64,000 nt of DNA, from the NCBI RefSeq assembly GCF_005930355.1, contig NZ_VDBO01000001.1, forward strand, positions 186,001 through 250,000, written 5' to 3'. A program made the translations under genes and the position numbers. How positions within the stretch are numbered: position 1 is the stretch's first letter; the number at the start of each line of letters is the position of its first letter. This document shows positions 53,109 to 60,104 of this stretch, piece after piece. The notes beneath the pieces are model-generated. The model saw only the letters and a program-made list of their open reading frames with translations, was not told the DNA's origin and searched no databases. The DNA is from Paenibacillus sinopodophylli (GTDB lineage: Bacteria; Bacillota; Bacilli; Paenibacillales; Paenibacillaceae).

Positions 53109-54212
53109 ATGTTTATACGTACAGATGATAAAATCACCACCACACAAACATCGATTTTTATAACAGATTCAGTACTTGGGGCTGGTATCTTAACCTTACC
53201 CCGAAGTGTAATCGAAGCCGCACAAACGCCTGATGTTTGGTTATCTGTTATCGTAGGTGGTTTTATCGTCATACTCGTTGCGCTTGTTATGGTGAAATTA
53301 AGCCAGCAGTTTCCTAATCATACGGTGTATCAATATGCTAAGCGAATCGTGGGCACTGTACCTGGAGGCATGTTAAGTGTGTGCTTGATTATTTATTTCA
53401 TCGTGATTGCTGGTTTTGAGGTAAGAGTATTTGCAGAGGTTACGATGTATTATCTGCTGGAAGGAACTCCGATTTGGGCCATTGTCATTCCCTTTATTTG
53501 GGTAGGCGCCTATATTAGCTCAGGAGGAATTAATTCGATTGCAAGAGTGTTCCAGATTATTTTCCCGATCAGTATCTTTATTCTGGTACTTTCTTATTTC
53601 CTCAGTATTCGAATATTTGAAATTGATAATTTACGACCTGTCTTAAGTGAAGGCTTAGTGCCGGTATTCAAAGGATTGAAGTCGACTGTGCTTATTTTTA
53701 CAGGATTTGAAGTCATCATGAATCTTGTTGCACACATGCAGCATCCTGAGAAGGCAGTGAAAGCTACTTTTACTGGTATAGGCATCCCTTTTGTACTATA
53801 TCTCATGACCGTAATCGTTGTTATAGGAGGCATGTCTGTAGATTCGGTTTTGAATAGCACATGGCCGACAATTGATCTTCTACGAAGCTTTGAAATTACA
53901 GGGTTAATTTTTGAACGTTTCGAATTCCCGTTTCTGGTCATCTGGATGATGCAATTGTTTTGCAACTTCACCAGCTTTTATTTTAATGCATCACTAGGTA
54001 TATCTCAGGTATTTGGCTTTAAAATTCAAACAGTGATTTTTGGATTAATACCCGCTATTTTTATTACGACACTGCTACCAGAGCGAATAAATGAAGTTTT
54101 CAAGCTAGGAGATTCGATTGGAAAGATGGGAATAGCACTATTTTTTCTCGTGCCAGTTTTGCTTTCGTTCATTTTCATATTTAGAAAGAAGGTTTTAAAG
54201 CAGAATGTATAG
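53109..54212 (+). CDS. Spore germination receptor subunit B (GerB family)
   Basis: Membrane subunit of the germinant receptor, 367 residues with ten predicted helices, related to amino acid permeases (APC superfamily). The start TQTSIFITDSVLGAGILTLP and the later GFEVIMNLVAHMQHPEKAVK near 200 are typical of GerAB. B subunits bind the germinant. It begins 23 bases after the A subunit and overlaps the C subunit by 8 bases. Confidence 0.95.
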   Translation: MFIRTDDKITTTQTSIFITDSVLGAGILTLPRSVIEAAQTPDVWLSVIVGGFIVILVALVMVKLSQQFPNHTVYQYAKRIVGTVPGGMLSVCLIIYFIVIAGFEVRVFAEVTMYYLLEGTPIWAIVIPFIWVGAYISSGGINSIARVFQIIFPISIFILVLSYFLSIRIFEIDNLRPVLSEGLVPVFKGLKSTVLIFTGFEVIMNLVAHMQHPEKAVKATFTGIGIPFVLYLMTVIVVIGGMSVDSVLNSTWPTIDLLRSFEITGLIFERFEFPFLVIWMMQLFCNFTSFYFNASLGISQVFGFKIQTVIFGLIPAIFITTLLPERINEVFKLGDSIGKMGIALFFLVPVLLSFIFIFRKKVLKQNV

Positions 54213-55395
54213 ACATAAATACGTGCTTATTATCGGTCTCTTGTCCTCGCTTGTTGTCATACAGGGATGCTGGAGCAGTAAAGAAATTGAAGATTTAAGT
54301 GTATATGCAGGCTTAGCTCTAGATGTAGGTGAACGGACTGCAATGGAACGGGATCTAGAGAGTCAAGGAGCAAAGTATTATAAAAGAGACCTGGTTACAG
54401 CTACCGTACAAATCGTTCCGATTAAATCGTTCGAGCGTCAAGAGAAATCAAAAGAAAAGCAGGTGTTGAAGTATTCAAATTTGAGATTAACGGGAGATTC
54501 TGTATTTGAAATTATGCGCCAATACTCCACACGTCGTGATCGTCCAGTCATTGGACATCATCTTAAAGTTATTGTTGTATCAACGAAATTAGCACAGCAG
54601 CAAAATATGGATCAATTAATGGACTTTGTGCTTCGTGATAATGATATACGTCCCAGCTGCAGAGTGTTCTTCAGTAAAGGTAGAGCTTATGATACGTTTC
54701 TTAGCGACCAACCAGAAGAGGTTCCATCTTTTAGGATTAACTCTTTAATTCAAAATAGTTATAGAACAAATAAGGTCTTGCAGGAGGTTAATCTAACTCA
54801 ATTGGATGGATTGATTCATTCCAAGCAAAGCTTCTTGCTGCAAAATATCGTAACTTCAAATGGTCAAATCGAATTCGCAGGTGCCGGTATTATTAAGGGG
54901 GATAAAGGCAAGTGGATTGGCGATCTCAATCAAGAAAATGTAGAAAGTGTATCTTGGGTTAAAGGTACGGGTCAAGGTGGTGTCATTAAAAGCTATGATT
55001 GGAGAAATGAGACGATTTCTTATGAAATTAAATCCATGAAGAGTAAAACGACTGTAAAATTAAAAGGTGATGCTCTGTCCTTTCACGTTGCTATTGAATC
55101 AACCGGGAGATTAATTGAGAATTGGGACCCCGAAGAAAACCCATCGGAAATGGCCTATTTAGAAAGAGCAGAGAAGGTTTTTGAAGAACGATTGAAAAAA
55201 ATGATTGATAATCTGATGTGGAAAATGCAGACGAAATATAAGGTGGATGTAGCTGGGTTCGGGAAACATCTCTCCATTAAGTATCCTCATAAATGGAAAG
55301 AGGTTAAGGGCAATTGGGATGAAGTTTTCAGCCAGGTTCCCGTTACATTCGATATTACATTTAAAATTACTGATTTCGGATCTTCTACAAAATAA
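54205..55395 (+). CDS. Spore germination receptor lipoprotein subunit C (Ger(x)C family)
   Basis: Lipoprotein of 396 residues. The signal peptide ends in IQGC (Cys22), followed by the family start WSSKEIEDLSVYAGLALD and the three-domain GerAC fold (QKSFLLQNIVTSNGQIEFAGAGIIKG near 215-240, C-terminal domain to 396). It is anchored to the spore inner membrane outer face with the A and B subunits. It overlaps the B gene by 8 bases, completing the operon. Confidence 0.95.
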   Translation: MYRHKYVLIIGLLSSLVVIQGCWSSKEIEDLSVYAGLALDVGERTAMERDLESQGAKYYKRDLVTATVQIVPIKSFERQEKSKEKQVLKYSNLRLTGDSVFEIMRQYSTRRDRPVIGHHLKVIVVSTKLAQQQNMDQLMDFVLRDNDIRPSCRVFFSKGRAYDTFLSDQPEEVPSFRINSLIQNSYRTNKVLQEVNLTQLDGLIHSKQSFLLQNIVTSNGQIEFAGAGIIKGDKGKWIGDLNQENVESVSWVKGTGQGGVIKSYDWRNETISYEIKSMKSKTTVKLKGDALSFHVAIESTGRLIENWDPEENPSEMAYLERAEKVFEERLKKMIDNLMWKMQTKYKVDVAGFGKHLSIKYPHKWKEVKGNWDEVFSQVPVTFDITFKITDFGSSTK

Positions 55396-55412
55396 ATGCG
55401 CGTAGCGCATTT
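55394..55412. terminator. Short hairpin between convergent gerC-type and YdeI-like genes
   Basis: Perfect 8-bp stem AAATGCGC/GCGCATTT with a GTA loop, overlapping the stop codons of both convergent genes. A-rich and T-rich flanks are short, so terminator function is likely but weak. Confidence 0.55.
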
Positions 55413-55981
55413 CAATAATCGAGTAGACGACCATTATCATGCCATTGACCGTATATTTTATTGTCTTTCGTGTTTATTATAAATTTGTCCAATCTGCTCT
55501 GAAATAGTTGCGGCTGACTTTTATTGCTTTGTATCGTGTCGATTCTAACTCGTTGATAAAGAGCAGGGAATGCCAAAAAATGCTCATATACTTCGCTTTC
55601 CTGTTTGAGCCTTAGCTCAATAACCTCGTCTATTGTAAACGAATGGATGTCCATATCAGGGAGCACATGTCTTCCAGCATCAGTCATTAAACCTAACTTT
55701 TCGAGGCGTCGGACACGTTCTTTGTTTAATTCAGTCCACGAACTTTTTTTGCTTCTGGGAGACAGTCTTTGGGCGAGCTCCGTTTCGGATATTTTCTTTT
55801 TGACTCCATCAATCCATCCAAAACACAAAGATTGTTCGACCGCGTCCAAATATAGCAATTTGTCAGGGGTTGGCGTCATACTAACGATGACCCAACAAGC
55901 TTTTTCAGATGTACAATTTCTCTGCAGCCAAGCTCTCAAATCCTCACTCGTTTTTACTGTCAGTAGATTTTCAGTTTCCAT
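55412..55981 (-). CDS. YdeI/OmpD-associated family protein
   Basis: Cytoplasmic protein of 189 residues of the YdeI (OmpD-associated, formerly bacteriocin-protection) family: LRAWLQRNCTSEKACWVI, LYLDAVEQSLCFGWIDGVKK (about 43-62), RLSPRSKKSSWTELNKERV and the C-terminal YxxFPALYQRVRIDTIQ segment. The biochemical role is unknown. An AGGAG motif lies rather far (about 14 bases) from the ATG. Upstream is a short gene-free stretch ending in a terminator. Confidence 0.85.
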   Translation of the reverse strand: METENLLTVKTSEDLRAWLQRNCTSEKACWVIVSMTPTPDKLLYLDAVEQSLCFGWIDGVKKKISETELAQRLSPRSKKSSWTELNKERVRRLEKLGLMTDAGRHVLPDMDIHSFTIDEVIELRLKQESEVYEHFLAFPALYQRVRIDTIQSNKSQPQLFQSRLDKFIINTKDNKIYGQWHDNGRLLDY

Positions 55982-56071
55982 AATTGAATTACAGTCTCCT
56001 TTCTTGGCAGCGCGATAACAATTCTAATCCAGAAGAACCACTAATCGGCATATACCTCATCTTAGCGATAA

Positions 56072-56105
56072 AGCCCAGTCATCTCAAGAGGACTGGGCTG
56101 CTTTT
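56072..56105. terminator. Bidirectional terminator downstream of the dinB-like gene
   Basis: AGCCCAGTC (56072-56080) pairs perfectly with GACTGGGCT (56091-56099). T-rich sequence follows on both strands. On the minus strand it ends the DinB transcript. Confidence 0.8.
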
Positions 56106-56110
56106 ATTGT

Positions 56111-56614
56111 TTACTTTTGATACCAGTAAAGGCAATAATCGTTCATGATGGATGCGTGACCTAACTGACGCAGCATGGTAGAAACATTGCCCCTATGATA
56201 CGTACCGTGATTGACGAGATGCAGTACAATTTCCGCATAGCTAGTTTGACGAATGCCAGCATATGGATTGTTAAGTAGAATCGTTTGCTCCAGATTAAAG
56301 TCGCTGTTTCTGAACCATGCTCTGTATTGTTCCACTAATTGATCAAAGTTCTGGTCGTATTCCGTCACAGTGTGAAGAATCGTCTCATTTAGTGGTCGGG
56401 TTGCTTGCAGCGCATCTGGCATACTAGTACCTGTTAATACGAGATACCACATTTTATCAACCGCATAGAGATGACTAAACGCATGTGCGATGGTAGGAAA
56501 CGAGCTGTTCACGTCTTGACTCAGAACGGGGGACGGGAGTTCTTTAATTCTCCCTAGAATCGTTTGGTTAGCCCATGTGTGATATTCAAACATTTGCAGT
56601 GGATGCTTTGACAT
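56111..56614 (-). CDS. DinB family protein
   Basis: Four-helix-bundle DinB/YfiT-like protein of 167 residues, probable metal-dependent enzyme (thiol transferase-like) of unknown substrate. The family start MFEYHTWANQTILGRIKELP and the histidines in IAHAFSHLYAVDKMWY (near 44) and VLHLVNHGTYHRGNV (near 132) form the usual metal triad. AAAGGAG precedes the ATG. It follows the WYL regulator gene by 80 bases, separated by a hairpin. Confidence 0.87.
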   Translation of the reverse strand: MSKHPLQMFEYHTWANQTILGRIKELPSPVLSQDVNSSFPTIAHAFSHLYAVDKMWYLVLTGTSMPDALQATRPLNETILHTVTEYDQNFDQLVEQYRAWFRNSDFNLEQTILLNNPYAGIRQTSYAEIVLHLVNHGTYHRGNVSTMLRQLGHASIMNDYCLYWYQK

Positions 56615-56671
56615 TTGTATTGTCTCCTTTGGTTTTCATATAGTTGATGTTGTTTCTGTTGTAATCATAAT

Positions 56672-56705
56672 AAAAGAAGTATGACAACAGTCTGTCATAC
56701 TTCTT
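56672..56705 (-). terminator. Terminator at the end of the WYL regulator gene
   Basis: Perfect 11-bp stem GAAGTATGACA (56676-56686) with TGTCATACTTC (56693-56703); on the minus strand it is followed by TTTTATTAT. The hairpin overlaps the last codons and stop of the WYL gene. Confidence 0.85.
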
Positions 56706-57612
56706 CATAGAGTCTAAGTGTATTTTGCAGCTGATCTATTAAAATTGTACGCAGTGCAATGGGCTCAAGCACTTCAGCGCCACTGCCGAAGCTTAGAAGA
56801 ATGGACCATAACCAGCGTGCTTCTAACGGCTTATACACAGGAATTCGTATGGTCATGCTGCCATCGCCATGAAATTGCTTTTCAGATTGATGAAATTGAT
56901 CCATTACTTCTGCCAAAGCTGTCGGCCTCACTCGGATGACTACGTCAATGAGTTGATTCTGCCATTCTTCTTCTGAACATCCAGCTTCTTTCGGAGCGAC
57001 TTGATGAGGCTGGAATTTTCCCTGTGTTAACAGTAAATTCATTATTCGTGATAGTCGAAACTCCCGATAATCATGTCTTGTTCGGCAGTATCCATAAACG
57101 TACCAATTGCCATATTTGAAGTGAAGCCACATGGGTTCCACGTCGCGGGTCGTACGTTCATTATTTGTATTGATATAATCAAAGCGGACGATCAAACACT
57201 TCGTAATGGCCGTGCGTAGTTGATGAAGGGCGTCCGGATCCGTCCGGTGTGTTTCCAAGTTCACAGAGAGATTTGTGGTCTGATGTTCGGGTCCGATTGT
57301 TTGTAGTCGTTCAATGGTTCCCTGTGCACGCGAGTCTTTGAACACGCTGGAGAGGCTGCTTAGCACAGTGATAAGGGAATCGACATCGTAAGAACCGAGT
57401 AGGGATTTATCCATTTTATACCCATCCATAATGCCATAGCCGCCTTTATGTCCCTGATGGGATATGACAGGGAAGCCCGCTGCACATAGAACATCAATAT
57501 CCCGATAGATGGTTCGTTGAGAAACTTGGAACTCTTCAGCTAGTACGGAGGCAGACAAAACTTCGTGGTTAAGCAGCTTATAAATCATCGAGACTAATCG
57601 TTCCAATTTCAA
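56695..57612 (-). CDS. YafY-type HTH/WYL domain transcriptional regulator
   Basis: Regulator of 305 residues: N-terminal DeoR-like winged HTH (about 1-60: LNHEVLSASVLAEEFQVSQRTIYRDIDVL), a WYL sensing domain (about 135-215: RFDYINTNNERTTRDVEPMWL then YGNWYVYGYCR) and a C-terminal WCX-like extension. The start is a TTG with GGGG about 7 bases upstream; MKLERLVSMIYKLLN is the normal family start. It is divergent to the TetR gene. Its target may be the DinB gene or something elsewhere. Confidence 0.9.
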   Translation of the reverse strand: MKLERLVSMIYKLLNHEVLSASVLAEEFQVSQRTIYRDIDVLCAAGFPVISHQGHKGGYGIMDGYKMDKSLLGSYDVDSLITVLSSLSSVFKDSRAQGTIERLQTIGPEHQTTNLSVNLETHRTDPDALHQLRTAITKCLIVRFDYINTNNERTTRDVEPMWLHFKYGNWYVYGYCRTRHDYREFRLSRIMNLLLTQGKFQPHQVAPKEAGCSEEEWQNQLIDVVIRVRPTALAEVMDQFHQSEKQFHGDGSMTIRIPVYKPLEARWLWSILLSFGSGAEVLEPIALRTILIDQLQNTLRLYEEV

Positions 57613-57734
57613 AAGTATCCCCGCCCGTTAATCGATTTCATACTAACGGGCATTATTATAGCACAATATGTTTTAGCTAATCTGGGGAAGAGCGCTATTA
57701 GGGTATTGACGTGGAATGAAGGCTCCATACAAAG

Positions 57735-57763
57735 TTGACATTAAACGAACGATCATTTATTGT
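57735..57763 (+). promoter_or_regulatory. TetR gene promoter with operator in the spacer
   Basis: Consensus -35 TTGACA (57735-57740), a 17-base spacer and -10 TATTGT (57758-57763). The spacer contains AAACGAACGATCATT, closely related to the sites at 58412-58428 and 58480-58496. The expected transcription start is about 57770, the A of the start codon. Confidence 0.65.
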
Positions 57764-57769
57764 TGCCGT

Positions 57770-58342
57770 ATGAGACATAAAGACGAAAATAAAAGTGAAA
57801 GTATTTTTAATGCATCAATCCAGCTCATAAATGAGCATGGTTTGTCGGAAACCTCGATGTCCAAGATCGCCAAAAAAGCAGGTGTATCTGCATCAACGAT
57901 TTACGTTTATTTTGAAAACAAGGAGGATATGCTGAATAAATTGTATTTGAGTGTCAAAACAAAGATGAGTCTGGCCGTGTTTCACAATTATGATGATTCT
58001 ATCTCCATACAATCGGCTTTTGAGCATGCCTTGAAAAAGTACTTAAACTTTATATTGTCCAATAAAGATGAATTTCTATTTATTGAGCAATTCTCAAACT
58101 CGCCTCTTCTTCATAAGTTATCTCGAAAAGAAGGAATAGATTTGTTTGAACCTATTTTTAACTTGCTTGAAAAAGGCAAGAACCAAAATGTGTTTAAACA
58201 GGTGGACACCGGGCTGCTCCATATGTTTATGTTTAATCCGTCCATGCAATATGTGAAGGAATATTTCGGAGGTCGAATAGAATTGAAACAGTCGAGTTTG
58301 GATGAATTAATTCAAATGACCTGGGATGCTTTAAAAGCTTAA
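57770..58342 (+). CDS. TetR family transcriptional regulator
   Basis: Regulator of 190 residues with an N-terminal HTH (about 8-55: SIFNASIQLINEHG, then MSKIAKKAGVSASTIYVYFENKEDML) and a C-terminal ligand domain. An upstream in-frame ATG at 57716 would add 18 residues not typical of the family and lies before the predicted promoter. The ATG at 57770 has no ribosome binding site and falls at the expected +1, so the mRNA may be leaderless. Related operator-like sequences in its own promoter and before the Old Yellow Enzyme gene suggest autoregulation and control of that gene. Confidence 0.87.
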   Translation: MRHKDENKSESIFNASIQLINEHGLSETSMSKIAKKAGVSASTIYVYFENKEDMLNKLYLSVKTKMSLAVFHNYDDSISIQSAFEHALKKYLNFILSNKDEFLFIEQFSNSPLLHKLSRKEGIDLFEPIFNLLEKGKNQNVFKQVDTGLLHMFMFNPSMQYVKEYFGGRIELKQSSLDELIQMTWDALKA

Positions 58343-58364
58343 TGTAAAAAGTCAAAAGTACCAA

Positions 58365-58398
58365 TGTTTCAGAAGGATTCACGAATCTATCTGAAACA
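58365..58398 (+). terminator. Hairpin after the TetR gene
   Basis: TGTTTCAGA (58365-58373) pairs with TCTGAAACA (58390-58398), and GATTC with GAATC inside, giving a long stem with a two-base loop. Only a modest T-rich tail (GTTGATTTT) follows. Confidence 0.6.
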
Positions 58399-58411
58399 AT
58401 AGTTGATTTTA

Positions 58412-58428
58412 ATCGAATGATCGTTTAT
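58412..58428. promoter_or_regulatory. Candidate TetR operator, site 2
   Basis: ATCGAATGATCGTTTAT; its reverse complement shares AACGATCATT with the site in the TetR promoter. It lies 70 bases before site 3 in the region upstream of the Old Yellow Enzyme gene. Confidence 0.45.
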
Positions 58429-58479
58429 TATTGTGGACGAGGGACGAACGGAAGTGGTCGTTTTATTTTTATTTAAAAT

Positions 58480-58496
58480 AAACGAACGTTCGATTT
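58480..58496. promoter_or_regulatory. Candidate TetR operator, site 3
   Basis: AAACGAACGTTCGATTT contains the perfect 10-bp palindrome CGAACGTTCG (58483-58492). It adjoins a -35-like TTGAAG (58496-58501), with TTATAT at 58520-58525 as a possible -10 (18-base spacer), so binding would block the promoter of the downstream oxidoreductase. Confidence 0.55.
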
Positions 58497-58658
58497 TGAA
58501 GCGTATAGCTTGCTTATTGTTATATATGTAAAAATCAACTCTTGCATGGGAGGTGAATAAGAACTTCATAATTCGATAAATTAACGATAGCCTATAAAAA
58601 TGAAGTAATAGAAGAATGCAATGGACGATGTTCTAAAACAATAGAAAGAGGCTGGAAA

Positions 58659-59792
58659 ATGAACTCAAAATATAACCACTTATTTGAATCTTTCACATTC
58701 AAAAATGGAATGAATCTTAGAAATCGGGTCGTAATGTCACCTATGACAACATGGGCGAGTGAGGATGATTACATGATCTCAGACGAAGAAGTCAATTATT
58801 ACAAAAAAAGAGTGAATGGCGTAGGTCTAGTTATAACAGGATGTACACATGTTCAAGCAAACGGCATTGGTTTCACACATGAATTCGCAGCATATGACGA
58901 TTCCTTCATTCCAAGTTTACGTAAACTGGCGAATGCAGCGAAAAGCGGGGGAGCTCCTGCGGTTCTTCAAATTTTTCATGCAGGTAACAAAGCGCTGCCT
59001 TCCTTGACCCCAAATGGCGAAGTAGTTAGCTCCAGTGCTGTAGAAACCGAAGCTACCGCATTCGCTCCATCAGCAACACCTAGAGCACTTTCAAAAGAAG
59101 AAATATCGGAAGTCATTCATGCGTTTGGTGAAACGACGAGAAGAGCTATTGAGGCAGGGTTTGATGGCGTTGAAATTCATGGAGCGCATGGATTTCTTCT
59201 TCAAAACTTCGTTTCGCCCTACTTTAACAAACGTGAGGATGAGTGGGGAGGTTCTCTTGAAAATCGCTTGCGTTTTCCACTGGCAGTCCTTCAGGAAATG
59301 AACAATGTCATTAAGAAACATGCAACTCAACCGTTTATTCTCGGCTATAGAATTTCTCCTGAGGAAACAGAAGAAGGTGGACTTAGATTGAAAGATTCCT
59401 ATGCCTTGATTGATTGCTTGATTGGAGAGGGAGTAGATTATGTTCACGTTTCATTGGCGGCTGCCCTGTCATCCAAGCCAGTCGATAGTCAAGATGAAAA
59501 AACATACGTTGAATTAGTGGTTGAACATGTAAGCGACAGAGTACCTGTAATGGCAGCAGGTTCACTGGCAACTCCAGATGAGGTTGCAACGGTATTAGAT
59601 AAAGGACTGACATTAGCCGCGATTGGGCACACGTTAATCATGAACCCTGACTGGATAGAAAAGGTTCAGAATGGAAAAGAAACGGATATGGAAACAGTCA
59701 TTCAAACTTCAAAAGTAAGTGAGCTTGAACTCCCCGAAAAACTTTGGCAGGTCATTCAAGCTTCAGGCTCTTGGTTTAAGATCAAGGAATAA
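58659..59792 (+). CDS. NADH:flavin oxidoreductase, Old Yellow Enzyme family
   Basis: FMN-dependent ene-reductase-type barrel protein of 377 residues. Marks: LRNRVVMSPMTTWASEDD (about 20-37), LQIFHAGNKALP (near 106), GFDGVEIHGAHGFLLQNFVSPYFNKREDEWGGSLENR (about 167-203) with the paired histidine/asparagine region and Tyr, and the FMN-phosphate-binding VPVMAAGSL and GHTLIMNPDW near 300-325. It reduces activated alkenes, quinones or electrophiles with NAD(P)H. AGAAAGAGG precedes the ATG. Apparent TetR operators upstream suggest induction by an electrophile-type effector. Confidence 0.92.
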   Translation: MNSKYNHLFESFTFKNGMNLRNRVVMSPMTTWASEDDYMISDEEVNYYKKRVNGVGLVITGCTHVQANGIGFTHEFAAYDDSFIPSLRKLANAAKSGGAPAVLQIFHAGNKALPSLTPNGEVVSSSAVETEATAFAPSATPRALSKEEISEVIHAFGETTRRAIEAGFDGVEIHGAHGFLLQNFVSPYFNKREDEWGGSLENRLRFPLAVLQEMNNVIKKHATQPFILGYRISPEETEEGGLRLKDSYALIDCLIGEGVDYVHVSLAAALSSKPVDSQDEKTYVELVVEHVSDRVPVMAAGSLATPDEVATVLDKGLTLAAIGHTLIMNPDWIEKVQNGKETDMETVIQTSKVSELELPEKLWQVIQASGSWFKIKE

Positions 59793-59942
59793 CAATCAAT
59801 CAAAAATAGATTAATTATAGAAGTCAAATGTCTCATATTCAAGGTAAGAGTGAGATTATTGTTCGTCCAGCCATTTCGTTCTGAGGTTAGCATCACTTTA
59901 GTCAATTTATCGCGTGTTTAGGTTTAATCTAGTTTTTCTCAG

Positions 59943-59972
59943 CCCTCATCTAACTATTGATGAGGGTTATTT
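59943..59972 (+). terminator. Terminator after the Old Yellow Enzyme gene
   Basis: Perfect 8-bp stem CCCTCATC/GATGAGGG with loop TAACTATT (59943-59966), followed by TTATTT. Nothing else recognisable is seen in 59793-60104 apart from the GGAGGG ribosome binding site of the next gene at 60093-60098. Confidence 0.75.
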
Positions 59973-60104
59973 GACGGTTACTATACACCTGGTTTTTAAA
60001 AATACACTCTGCGGATCTTGGAATATAAGTCACATTATGCAGGATAAATCCAAAAAAATGTCGAACTATTCCCTACAAGTAAGTGTCATGTCGGAGGGTA
60101 AATC

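Noticed and set aside
57716..57769. N-terminal extension of the TetR protein from ATG 57716
   Set aside because: It precedes the predicted promoter and adds 18 residues with no family counterpart; the ATG at 57770 fits the family.
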